This document shows, piece after piece, positions 8,401-15,621 of a stretch of DNA of 64,000 nucleotides; position 1 is the first letter of the stretch; every line of letters starts with the position of its first letter. Origin of the DNA: an uncultured Phycicoccus sp. (GTDB lineage: Bacteria > Actinomycetota > Actinomycetes > Actinomycetales > Dermatophilaceae). Below the pieces are notes generated by a model. The model was not told where the DNA came from, made no database searches, and was given only the letters and a program-made list of their open reading frames with translations. The stretch is taken from contig NZ_CANLZR010000003.1 in assembly GCF_947495705.1 (NCBI RefSeq), positions 310,001 through 374,000 of the forward strand. The letters run 5' to 3'. Both the position numbers and the translations under genes were made by a program.

Positions 8401-9385
8401 CGACGCCGGTGCACGTGCCGGTGAGGCCGTGGGCAGCGCCGTCGTACGTGCCGTCGAACCCGGTGACCGTGCACGTGGCGGCGGCCTGGTCGATCCGGAA
8501 CGTCTGGGTGGCGGAGGACCCGTTGTGGTTCGCGTCCCCGGCGTACGTGGCCGAGACGCCGGCGACGCCCGCGCCGGTGTTGTTCGTGTAGGTCGGGGTC
8601 ACCGCCACGTCGAGCCCGCCGACGCCGGTCGCTCGTGCGCTGCAGGGCTCGAGGGCCGCACCGGTGTACGTCTGGTCGGTGCAGGTGATCGCCGTCGAGC
8701 TCGCAGCCTTGGTGATGGCGAAGGTCTTGGTGTCACTGCTCGACAGGTGCGTGGCGTCGCCGGCGTAGGTCGCCGTCACCGACGCCGTGCCGACGACGGT
8801 GTTCTCGGAGTAGCTGAGCGTCGGGGTGGCGGTGAAGCCGTTCTGCCCCGTCGTCGTCGCGGAACACGGGGTCTGCGCGGACCCGCTGTAGACCACGGAG
8901 GCGGGACAGCTCAGCGACGTGGAGGTCGCCGTCTTCACCGCGGCCACGACGACGTCGAAGGTCGCGGGCTCGAGGTTGAAGGTGCCCTGCGTGTTGTTGA
9001 GAGGCTGCGTCAAGGAGACGCGGGCCGTGCCGGCAACTCCCGACGTGACGGTGATGGTCTGGGGTGCGTCACAGTCAGCGAAGGTGATGCTTCCAGGCGA
9101 CACGGTGGCGACGGCCGTGTTCGACGACGTGATGTTGGCCCGGAAGGTCCGCTGTCCGTTGAGGTTGCAGTTTTGCTTGCCGTCGTTATCCGTGGCGATG
9201 ACCCTGAGTGTCGTGGTGCCCACTGCACCGCCCGGGGCGAGCGGCATGACCTCGACGGTGGCGTCGACGGTGTTGTCGAGGCTGTTGCTGATGTCGTCAG
9301 CGAGTGCGGCGGTGCCGCCAATGGTGAGAAGCATTGCGGCGACCGTGGTTCCGGTCAGTCCGCGCAGCCATGACTGTGGGCGCAT
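5414..9385 (-). CDS. Secreted giant protein with ~14 Ig-like repeats and a C-terminal PxKF domain
   Basis: 1323 aa. The ATG at 9385 opens a signal peptide (MRPQSWLRGLTGTTVAAMLL, cleavage near ALA-DD) and follows an AGGGGAGGGG site; the open frame upstream of it is noncoding. Residues about 30-150 form a separate beta domain. About 14 tandem repeats of some 75 aa follow, each with a VTC...YTG...PCSA pattern and a TYAGDANHTGS-like ending. Two (third and ninth) are a variant class with FDGTYDGAAHG or FDGKYDGNAHG. Paired Cys residues suggest one disulfide per repeat. The last 115 residues match the PxKF domain (NTVKNGSTVPLKFRL, then TGGTSLRYDSTG). No LPXTG signal is seen. An adhesin or surface-stalk role is an inference. 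Confidence 0.85.
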   Translation of the reverse strand: MRPQSWLRGLTGTTVAAMLLTIGGTAALADDISNSLDNTVDATVEVMPLAPGGAVGTTTLRVIATDNDGKQNCNLNGQRTFRANITSSNTAVATVSPGSITFADCDAPQTITVTSGVAGTARVSLTQPLNNTQGTFNLEPATFDVVVAAVKTATSTSLSCPASVVYSGSAQTPCSATTTGQNGFTATPTLSYSENTVVGTASVTATYAGDATHLSSSDTKTFAITKAASSTAITCTDQTYTGAALEPCSARATGVGGLDVAVTPTYTNNTGAGVAGVSATYAGDANHNGSSATQTFRIDQAAATCTVTGFDGTYDGAAHGLTGTCTGVGGSDLSSGLSLGGSHTSAGSHSVPWSFDGGTNYASQSGTATVTIARAPSSVTVTCPDTETYTAAPQTPCTATVTGVGGLSQSVSVDHTANTNVGTATATADYAGGPNHLASFGTGSFKITKATTSTTVTCAAGPHVYTGSALTPCTATATGPGLSQSLTPAYSANVDAGLVNVSAAYAGGANYWASSGASSFTIDQAESVVTVDCPESVVYTGQAHEPCSARVTGAGDLDETLEADYADNIDAGTATAGASYAGDANHTAGSGAAEFAIDRAPSTVTVTCPTSEVYTGARIEPCSASVTGAGGLSEDGLEVSYTDNEVVGTAIASATYGGDANHTGDSGSATFDITKATSTTLVTCASGPFVYTGDPIRPCSASVTGVGGLNESPSVSYQDNVDAGEATASASYTGGDNHDGSSDSETFVIGQADATCVISGFDGKYDGNAHGLTGSCTGVDDADLSDSLDLGGTYTAAGTYEVDWSFDGGRNYTDQSGTATVEIAKATSTVVVTCDDGPFVYTGDVHEPCTATVTGIGLNQSVPVSYENNTGAGTATASAAYPGDVNHQPGSGSATFVIDKAPSSVTLICDGDRTFTGSAVKPCSATASGAGMSPVILQLSYSDNVNAGTASVTAAWDGDVNHTGSSASTTFVIDKATSSVTVTCTAGPHVYTGSALTPCSAKATGAGALDESLVVEYTDNTDAGTAHASASFAGDSNHTGSTGSTTFVIAQAPSSIAIVCNGAKVFTGSAIQPCTATASGAGMAPITRPVSYTDNVNAGTAKADSAWDGDANHTGSTGSTEFTIAKAPSTVTVTCPTAPVYFAGYALTPACTARATGVGGLDVAVSPVTFTDNTAVGTATAWATYGGDANHDGSTGSTTFQILPWTTSGFFKPVDMGTSTATVWNTVKNGSTVPLKFRLFSGSTELTSTTMVKGFSAVTVNCTSAAEDVIEELSTTGGTSLRYDSTGTQFIQNWQTPKKAGACYKVTMTAQDGSTIAAHFKLK

Positions 9386-9605
9386 CGGCCCCTCCCCTGC
9401 AAGAGTGTGATGGTAAAGGGAAGGTAAAGCCGCGGGGGCTTCCGTGTCTGCCGAATCGCGATTACTCGTACGGGCCGCGCCCCGACCGGTTTGACCTGCG
9501 GCGTTGCGGCCTCGCCGCGCGCCCACCGGCGAGGCATCGGACCCGCGGCGGAGTCGGCCGCTCCCGGCTGGGACGCCAGGCCCGCGGCGCCCTAGGTTGG
9601 TGTCC

Positions 9606-10433
9606 GTGAACGAGCAGCCGCGCACCCGCACCATCGAGAACGCCCACAGCTCCGGGACGGTGGTCGACGAGGGGGCCCTCGTCCTCCAGTGGGCCCCGGC
9701 CGGCGCGGACCAGGTGCTCTTCGTCCACCCTGCCGTCCCGGTCCGCCACGGCAAGCCACCGCACGCGGGAGTTCCGGTGTGCTGGCCGTGGTTCGGCCCG
9801 GGGCCGGCCGACGAGGCGCCCACCCACGGCTTCGCCCGTACCGCCGAATGGCGCCATGTCGCGACGACCACGGAGGCCGGCGCGACGAGCGTCGAGTACC
9901 TCCTGACCTCCGACGACGCAACCAGTGAGTGGTGGCCGCACCCGTACCGGCTCCGCCTCGTCGTGTCGTTCGGCGAGGTCCTCGAGGTCTCGCTCACGAC
10001 GACGAACGACGGGCCCGACCCCGTGGTGGTCGGCGAGGCGCTGCACGCCTACCTCGCCGTCGGCGACGTCCGGGAGATCACGGTGACCGGGCTGGGCGGC
10101 GCCGAGTACTTCGACAAGGTGCGCGGCGTGACCGCGGTGCAGGCCGGCGACCTCGTCCTCACCGAGGAGGCCGACCGCGTGTACCGTTCGGCGGCAGCGG
10201 TTCTCGTCGACGACCCGGTGTTGGGGCGACGCCTGCGGGTGGAGAGTGAAGGAGCCGCCAACCGGGTCGTCTGGAACCCCTGGGACGACAAGGCGCGCGA
10301 CCTCGACGACGTCGACGAGGCCTGGCCCCGCTTCGTCTGCGTCGAGGCGGCCAACGCCCGCGACGACGTCGTGACCGTCGCCCCCGGCGCTGCGCACACC
10401 CTCACCTACCGGATCACCGTGGAGGACCTGTGA
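9606..10433 (+). CDS. D-hexose-6-phosphate mutarotase (aldose 1-epimerase family)
   Basis: 275 aa. The fold and motifs are those of the YeaD-like subgroup that interconverts alpha and beta hexose 6-phosphates: GVPVCWPWFGPG, then THGFARTAEW with the catalytic-site His, and later YFDKVRG and WNPWDDKARDLDD segments. The start GTG at 9606 fits the family N-terminus; TAGGTT at 9592-9597 lies eight bases before it and could be a -10 box, making this gene leaderless or nearly so. The stop overlaps the next GTG by four bases, coupling it to an AGE-family isomerase, so the pair probably serves hexose interconversion, perhaps feeding sugar nucleotides for the polysaccharide locus next door (inference). 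Confidence 0.87.
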   Translation: MNEQPRTRTIENAHSSGTVVDEGALVLQWAPAGADQVLFVHPAVPVRHGKPPHAGVPVCWPWFGPGPADEAPTHGFARTAEWRHVATTTEAGATSVEYLLTSDDATSEWWPHPYRLRLVVSFGEVLEVSLTTTNDGPDPVVVGEALHAYLAVGDVREITVTGLGGAEYFDKVRGVTAVQAGDLVLTEEADRVYRSAAAVLVDDPVLGRRLRVESEGAANRVVWNPWDDKARDLDDVDEAWPRFVCVEAANARDDVVTVAPGAAHTLTYRITVEDL

Positions 10434-11596
10434 GCACCTGGCTCGACGAACCCGGCCACCGGCAGTGGCTCCAGCAGGGTCTGGCCGACGTCCTGGCCTT
10501 CTCGCTGCACTCCGTCCGGCCCGAGGGCGGCTTCCACCACCTCGACGGCTCCGGCGTGCCCCTGCCGGACCGCGACCCGCAGCTGTTCCTCACGGCGCGG
10601 ATGGCCTACGCATCAGCGCTCGGGGTGCGGCACGGCGTGCCCGGAGCGGGCGAGCTGCTCGACCATGCGATGGCCTCGCTGTCGGGGCTGCACGCCGACA
10701 CGGTGCACGGCGGCTGGCTCAGCGAACCCGGCCGCGAGACCCGCAAGATGACGTACGACCACGTGCACGTGGGCCTCGCCTCCGCCACAGCCATGTCGGT
10801 TGGGCATCCCTCTGCCGCAGGACTCCTGGACCAGGCGGCGGCTGTCATCGACACGCACCTCTGGGACCCCGCCGCGGAGGCGCTGCGTGAGTCGTTCGCG
10901 CCGGACTGGTCCGACGACGAGGACTACCGCGGCGCCAACGCCAACATGCACGGCCTCGAGGCCTTCCTCGCGATGGGCACGGCCACCGGCGACGCGACGT
11001 GGCACCGGCGGGGGCTGGCCATCGCGGAGCGGCTCATCGACGGTGCGGCCCGCGAGCACGGCTGGCTGCTGCCCGAGCACTACACCCGCGACTGGGAGGT
11101 TCTGCCCGAGTACAACCGCGACGAACCGCTCCACCCCTTCCGTCCGTACGGGGCGACCTTCGGGCACTCGCTGGAGTGGGCCCGCTTCCTCCTCCAGCTC
11201 GACGAGTCCCCGCTCGTGGAGTCGCCGTCGTGGCTCGCCGAGTCTGCGGAGGCCCTGACCCGGCGCGCGCTCGACAGCGCGTGGGCACTCGACGGCCGGC
11301 CCGGGCTCGTCTACACCGCCGACTGGCAGGGCCGCCCGGTGGCGGACGTCCGGCTGCACTGGCCCGTGTGCGAGGGCATCCAGATCACCGCCCTCCTCAG
11401 CCGCCGCTCCGGCGACCCGCACTGGGAGCACTGGTACCGGCGCCTCTGGGACCACGCCGCCCGCTACTTCATCGACGAGCGCGGAACGTGGCGCAACGAG
11501 CTCGACGAGCGGATGGCCGAGGGCGGGCGGATCTGGCCGGGCCGCCCGGACGTGTACCACTGCGTCGGCGCGCTGGTCACCCCGCTCGAGGTCTGA
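10430..11596 (+). CDS. AGE-family sugar epimerase/isomerase (mannose isomerase or YihS-like)
   Basis: 388 aa, the usual size for N-acylglucosamine 2-epimerase family (alpha/alpha-barrel) enzymes. Conserved segments include TYDHVHVGLASA, NANMHGLEAFLAMG, EHYTRDW and RPYGATFGHSLEWARFLLQL, which contain the His and Glu/Arg residues used for aldose-ketose isomerisation. The order and wording of these motifs are closer to D-mannose isomerase/sulfoquinovose isomerase-type members than to GlcNAc 2-epimerases, but the substrate cannot be fixed by eye. The GTG at 10430 overlaps the mutarotase stop by four bases. A convergent hairpin terminator overlaps its stop codon. Confidence 0.85.
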   Translation: MSTWLDEPGHRQWLQQGLADVLAFSLHSVRPEGGFHHLDGSGVPLPDRDPQLFLTARMAYASALGVRHGVPGAGELLDHAMASLSGLHADTVHGGWLSEPGRETRKMTYDHVHVGLASATAMSVGHPSAAGLLDQAAAVIDTHLWDPAAEALRESFAPDWSDDEDYRGANANMHGLEAFLAMGTATGDATWHRRGLAIAERLIDGAAREHGWLLPEHYTRDWEVLPEYNRDEPLHPFRPYGATFGHSLEWARFLLQLDESPLVESPSWLAESAEALTRRALDSAWALDGRPGLVYTADWQGRPVADVRLHWPVCEGIQITALLSRRSGDPHWEHWYRRLWDHAARYFIDERGTWRNELDERMAEGGRIWPGRPDVYHCVGALVTPLEV

Positions 11597-11620
11597 CCCC
11601 CCGCCCGGCTGCGGGTCAGA
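11592..11620. terminator. Convergent terminator hairpin
   Basis: TCTGACCC (11592-11599) pairs with GGGTCAGA (11613-11620) around a 13-base loop. The arms contain the stop codons of the isomerase gene on one strand and the sulfotransferase gene on the other, so one element appears to end both transcripts. Confidence 0.6.
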
Positions 11621-12554
11621 ACCAGTCGAGCGACCTGCCGAGCAGCTCCTCGGTGGCCCGGACGTGCGGACGGTAGTACTCCTCCAGGCGCGCCCGGGTC
11701 TGCTCGGGCAAGGAGGACCGGGGCAGCTTGTTGTACTGCGGGAACTCCTCGGCGCCGTGCACCGCGAGCCCGAGGTGCTCGCACACCTTCGCCACCTCGC
11801 CCGCCGGGTCGGCGTAGAAGTCCTCGGCCCGGAGCACGAGCAGACGCTCGGGCGGGAAGAGGCCCATGAGCACCTGCAGCTGCTCGTCGTAGTGGCCCCG
11901 GGCGAGGTAGGACGACAGGTCGTGGTGACGGCTGTAGTAGTGCGGGGCTTCGGCGACGATCCGAGCGGCCTCCCCGGCGAGGCGTGCCGGCTCTGCGTCG
12001 ATCGCCTCGTCGAACGACAGGCTCTCGGTGTGCCCGGCGACCCGCTCGTGGTAGTGGCTCCAGATGCGGTCGACGGGGTTGCGCAGGCTGACGACGAGCT
12101 TGACGGCCGGCAGGTCCGCCGCGATGCGCTGCGGCGCGAGCGGGTGGAACATGTAGTACGGCGACGCCTCGCCGGTCAGGGCCCGTCGGCCCGTCTGCTC
12201 CTCGTGGCGCTCCCGCTCCCGGGCGGTCGGGAAGTGCGACCGGTACCACCGCGGCCCGCGGTCGTAGTGGATGTCGAAGTAGTGCGGGGACTTGATCTCG
12301 CGCGAGGCCGGGAACATCGGGAGGACGTCCGGGTGGGCGACGAGGTAGTTCCACAGCGAGGTCGTCCCGCCACGCTTGGTGCCGACGACGAGGAAGTCCG
12401 GTTCGGTGCGCCGGGAGGCAGTGGCGAGGCCGACGCCGCGGGTGGCGTGCCGGGCCACCGCCTTGACCGGCAGCGGCACCTTCTTCTTCAGGTGACGCAG
12501 CCGGCTCGGGACCTCGAGCTGGCGGACGCCCTGCGGGGCACCGGGAGCGGTCAT
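11616..12554 (-). CDS. PAPS-dependent sulfotransferase
   Basis: 312 aa. The 5 prime-phosphosulfate loop is visible as FLVVGTKRGGTTSLWNYL (about residues 54-71) and the 3 prime-phosphate motif as VVSLRNPVDRIWSHYHER (about 150-170); a KSPHYFD segment between them is typical of the heparan/carbohydrate sulfotransferase type. Such enzymes move sulfate from PAPS to a sugar hydroxyl or amine. The ATG at 12554 overlaps the flippase stop (ATGA), making this the last gene of a minus-strand five-gene polysaccharide operon. Together this suggests that the glycan made here is sulfated, which would be unusual for an actinomycete; a lipid or small-molecule acceptor remains possible. Confidence 0.85.
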   Translation of the reverse strand: MTAPGAPQGVRQLEVPSRLRHLKKKVPLPVKAVARHATRGVGLATASRRTEPDFLVVGTKRGGTTSLWNYLVAHPDVLPMFPASREIKSPHYFDIHYDRGPRWYRSHFPTARERERHEEQTGRRALTGEASPYYMFHPLAPQRIAADLPAVKLVVSLRNPVDRIWSHYHERVAGHTESLSFDEAIDAEPARLAGEAARIVAEAPHYYSRHHDLSSYLARGHYDEQLQVLMGLFPPERLLVLRAEDFYADPAGEVAKVCEHLGLAVHGAEEFPQYNKLPRSSLPEQTRARLEEYYRPHVRATEELLGRSLDWF

Positions 12555-14134
12555 CGGTCCGTCGCCCGCCCCGGTCCGGCCCCACGACCGCGCAGGGCCC
12601 CCACGAGTTCGTCCAGCCGTACGTGCCGTCGCATGACACCGAGGCTAGCCGCGTAGATGAGCAGCGCGCCGACGGTCACGCCAATCGTGACCCACTCGCC
12701 ACCGCCGGCCAGCGCAGCGATGCCCAGGGGGACTCCGACCACCACGCTGGCGAGCAGCGCGGCGGCGATAGCGGGCCGCCCGATCGCCCACAGCCGCAAC
12801 CGGACCCGGACGACCGCGACGTACAAGCCGTTCTCGAGGACGACCGCTGCACCCCACGCGACCGCCGCGCCGAGGGCACCGTGGTCGGGGACGAGTGCGA
12901 AGAGCAGGACGAGGTTCGTCGCGAGGGCCACGACCGAGATCGCGAGCCCGAGCGAGCTCCATCCCGCCATGAGGACGAGCGCCTGCGCCGGCCCGACGAG
13001 CGAGGGGACGAGCATGGCCAGGGCGATGACCGTGAGCGCCGGAGCCCCGGCGGTGAAGCCCTCGCCGAACAACCGCAGCACCGTGACGCTCGCCGCCGCG
13101 AGCACGAGGTAGCCCGGCCAGGCCAGGGCGGCGATCCAGCCCGACCCCGTCTGGTGCAGCCGCCGCACGCCCGCGAGGTCACCGGTGGCCAGGAGCCCGG
13201 CGAAGTTCGGCGCCACGACGATCCGCACGGCCTGCCAGACGAGCATGCCGGCGAGGGCCAGCCGGTTGACCGCGCCGAACAGCCCGGCCTCGGAGGCGCC
13301 GGCGAGGCGACCGACGAGCGTGACCCCGATGCTCAGGGTGAGGATCTCGACCGCCTGGGCGATGGCCCGCGGCATCGCATACGCCCACAGGGTCCGCGAC
13401 GAGGAGTCGTCGGGAGCATCGGGAACCTCCGGCTCCCCGGCCCCGGAGGCCGAGGAGTCGGAGGAGCCGAGAGCGGCGAGCCGGCGGCGGAGGACGAGGA
13501 CCGTGATGACGATGCCCACCCCCACCGGCGCGGCCCAGGCGATCGTGACGCCGAGGACCCCAGGCATGAGCAGCGCGAACCCGCCCACGAGGACGACCCG
13601 CAGTACCGGCTTCAGGACCTGGTCGACGAGGACGAGGGTGCGGATGTCGCCGACCCCGCGGAGGAGGGCGAGGAGGACGACCGTCAGGGTCTGGGCGGGG
13701 ATGAGGATCGCGAGAGCGAGGACCGACGCGGCCGCGCCCTCGGTGGTGGAGGACCGGCCCAGCGCCGCCCGCGCCACCTCGGGGGCCAGGAGCAGCACCG
13801 CCACTGCGGTGAGCACGGTGAGGACGAGCACCGGAAGGCCGAGACGCCAGGCCACGGACCGCACGTCGCGGCCCCGGCCGAGGGCGACGAGCCGGGCGGC
13901 GACGCGCACCGCCGTCGTGTCGGTGCCGAGCTTGAGGACGGTCGTCGCGATGGTGAACAGCGAGGTGAGGACGAAGACGACGCCGGCCCCGGCCGTCCCC
14001 AGCGTGCGTCCTGCGGCGACGGTGAAGATCAGCCCCGCGAGTGCCGAGACGACGGCGCCGATCCCGGTCAAGGCGCCGGCTCGGGCGACCTGGCGGGTCA
14101 CGGGGGATCCGGGCATCGTCGTCGAGCGGCTCAC
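12551..14134 (-). CDS. Polysaccharide flippase (Wzx/MATE-like, oligosaccharide flippase family)
   Basis: 527 aa with about 12-14 membrane helices. The N-terminal RQVARAGALTGIGAVVSALA and AAGRTLGTAGAGVVFVLTSL segments match the start of Wzx-type lipid-linked oligosaccharide flippases, and a Ser/Asp-rich cytoplasmic loop near residues 230-255 separates two helix bundles. It would move undecaprenyl-linked repeat units across the membrane for the exopolysaccharide made by this cluster. The GTG at 14134 is preferred to the ATG at 14116 because it gives the GTGA overlap with the upstream ligase gene seen throughout this operon. MurJ-like function is less likely given the context. Confidence 0.85.
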   Translation of the reverse strand: MSRSTTMPGSPVTRQVARAGALTGIGAVVSALAGLIFTVAAGRTLGTAGAGVVFVLTSLFTIATTVLKLGTDTTAVRVAARLVALGRGRDVRSVAWRLGLPVLVLTVLTAVAVLLLAPEVARAALGRSSTTEGAAASVLALAILIPAQTLTVVLLALLRGVGDIRTLVLVDQVLKPVLRVVLVGGFALLMPGVLGVTIAWAAPVGVGIVITVLVLRRRLAALGSSDSSASGAGEPEVPDAPDDSSSRTLWAYAMPRAIAQAVEILTLSIGVTLVGRLAGASEAGLFGAVNRLALAGMLVWQAVRIVVAPNFAGLLATGDLAGVRRLHQTGSGWIAALAWPGYLVLAAASVTVLRLFGEGFTAGAPALTVIALAMLVPSLVGPAQALVLMAGWSSLGLAISVVALATNLVLLFALVPDHGALGAAVAWGAAVVLENGLYVAVVRVRLRLWAIGRPAIAAALLASVVVGVPLGIAALAGGGEWVTIGVTVGALLIYAASLGVMRRHVRLDELVGALRGRGAGPGRATDR

Positions 14135-15621
14135 CCGGGCACCGTGACGCCGCGCACCGCGGCGGGCACCTGGTCCGCCCGCTCCGGACCTGCTCGGGGT
14201 CCATCGGGGTCGGCCGGCGGCGTGCCCGCCCGGGCTGCGGCGCCCAGCACGAGCCCCAGCATCGTCCACGCCACCATGATGAGGAACGGGTTGGTGTAGA
14301 CGACGTCGATGAGGCCGTGGACCGCGACCCCGCCCAGGAGTGCGGCCAGGACGGCGAGCGTGGTGCGCTCCCGCCGCGCCGCCGGGTCCGAGGCCCTGCG
14401 GCCGAGCCGGCGGAGCGCGCGCAGGACCGCGACGACGGAGACGCCGGTGACGACGAGCAGGGCGATGACGCCGGCGAACCCCATCTCGGCGGCGATGTCG
14501 AGGGGGATCGAGTGCGCATGGATGTACGGCCTGCGGACGAGCAGAGCCTCCGGGGTGCCCGCGACGTCGGCGAAGGTCCCGGGCCCCTGGCCGAGGACCG
14601 GGTGCAGGAGCCAGAGCCGGATCGCCTCGGCGTAGATGATCGCCCGGTCGTCCTCGGGGTTCGGGACGCCACCGGCGAGGGTCGCCAGGCGGGCAGCCAG
14701 CGTGGCGAACGGTGGGACCGAGAACGCGGCAGCGACAGAGGCGAGGGCCCCTCCCGTGACGACGACCGCAGCGATCCCGCGGACGAGGCGGGGCGCGAGG
14801 ATGCCCACGAGGACGACCATGGCCGCCGCACCGATCCACGAGCCGCGCGAGAACGACAGCGCGAGGGCGGCGGTCCCCGCGAGCAGCCCGACGACGCCGA
14901 TGATCCGGTCGACCCGGCGCTCGGCGGCGACGAACAGGGCGAAGGCGGCCCCGATGCAGAAGAGCGAGAACTCACCGAAGTCGTTCGGCTGGCTGAAGAC
15001 CCCAAGGGCGCGCTCGGTGACGATGGACCCGCCGAAGCGGGACCCTCCGGCGGCGGCCTGCGGCAGATTGGGCAGGACGACGGCGAGCGAAGCCAGGGTC
15101 CATAGCCGCAGCACCTCGCGGAGCCATGCGTGGGAGTGCCGCGCGACCATGGCAGCCGCGACGCAGAGCAGCAGACCGAGCAGGTGGTTGACCGACACCT
15201 TGAGGCCGCGGAAGGGGTCGACGGAGCCGACCGTCGCGACGAGGAGGGCGAGGACGAAGACGATGCCCGCGTACACCGAGGCCGGTGGCGCGGGCAGCCG
15301 GCCGCGGGCCGCCTGGAGCGCGACGACCGCCAGGACCGCGACGACGAGCACGTGGACGACCTGGGCGCCCTGGGCCCCGGGGAGCTCGCGCAGCGCGACC
15401 GGTGCCGCCAGCAGCGGGACCGCGATCGCGACGGAGGCCCGGCGGGTGAGGACCGCGACGACCCCGACGGCGCCCAGGCCGGCCAGCGCGACGACCGGCC
15501 CTTGCCACCCGATGACTGCCACCAGGGCTGCGGCGAAGACCCCGGCCAGGACCGCGATCCCGCCCGGATGGAACCGGTGGTCGACGACCATCGACACCGG
15601 TCGTGGGTCGGGAGTGGTCAC
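14131..15621 (-). CDS. O-antigen ligase/polymerase family protein (Wzy/WaaL-like)
   Basis: 496 aa, about 12 membrane helices, with the large external loop typical of the Wzy_C/O-antigen ligase family: LLHPVLGQGPGTFADVAG then RPYIHAHSIPLDIAAEMGFA, the latter holding the conserved His residues. Members polymerise or transfer lipid-linked oligosaccharides. In a Gram-positive it most likely acts as the Wzy-type polymerase of this locus. Start and stop each overlap the neighbours by four bases, so it is translated as part of the sulfotransferase-flippase-ligase-GT-Wzz operon. Confidence 0.85.
   Translation of the reverse strand: MTTPDPRPVSMVVDHRFHPGGIAVLAGVFAAALVAVIGWQGPVVALAGLGAVGVVAVLTRRASVAIAVPLLAAPVALRELPGAQGAQVVHVLVVAVLAVVALQAARGRLPAPPASVYAGIVFVLALLVATVGSVDPFRGLKVSVNHLLGLLLCVAAAMVARHSHAWLREVLRLWTLASLAVVLPNLPQAAAGGSRFGGSIVTERALGVFSQPNDFGEFSLFCIGAAFALFVAAERRVDRIIGVVGLLAGTAALALSFSRGSWIGAAAMVVLVGILAPRLVRGIAAVVVTGGALASVAAAFSVPPFATLAARLATLAGGVPNPEDDRAIIYAEAIRLWLLHPVLGQGPGTFADVAGTPEALLVRRPYIHAHSIPLDIAAEMGFAGVIALLVVTGVSVVAVLRALRRLGRRASDPAARRERTTLAVLAALLGGVAVHGLIDVVYTNPFLIMVAWTMLGLVLGAAARAGTPPADPDGPRAGPERADQVPAAVRGVTVPG

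Noticed and set aside
6725..9373. 882-aa open frame on the plus strand opposite the Ig-repeat gene
   Set aside because: Gly/Val/Arg-rich shadow translation; the minus strand encodes regular repeats with conserved Cys and a PxKF domain.
9386..9997. N-terminal extension of the Ig-repeat protein up to 9997
   Set aside because: It would run antisense through the mutarotase gene; the ATG at 9385 has a signal peptide and a strong ribosome site.
12623..14299. 558-aa plus-strand frame opposite the flippase gene
   Set aside because: Highly charged Asp/Arg/Gly shadow; the minus strand shows regular membrane helices and GTGA operon overlaps.
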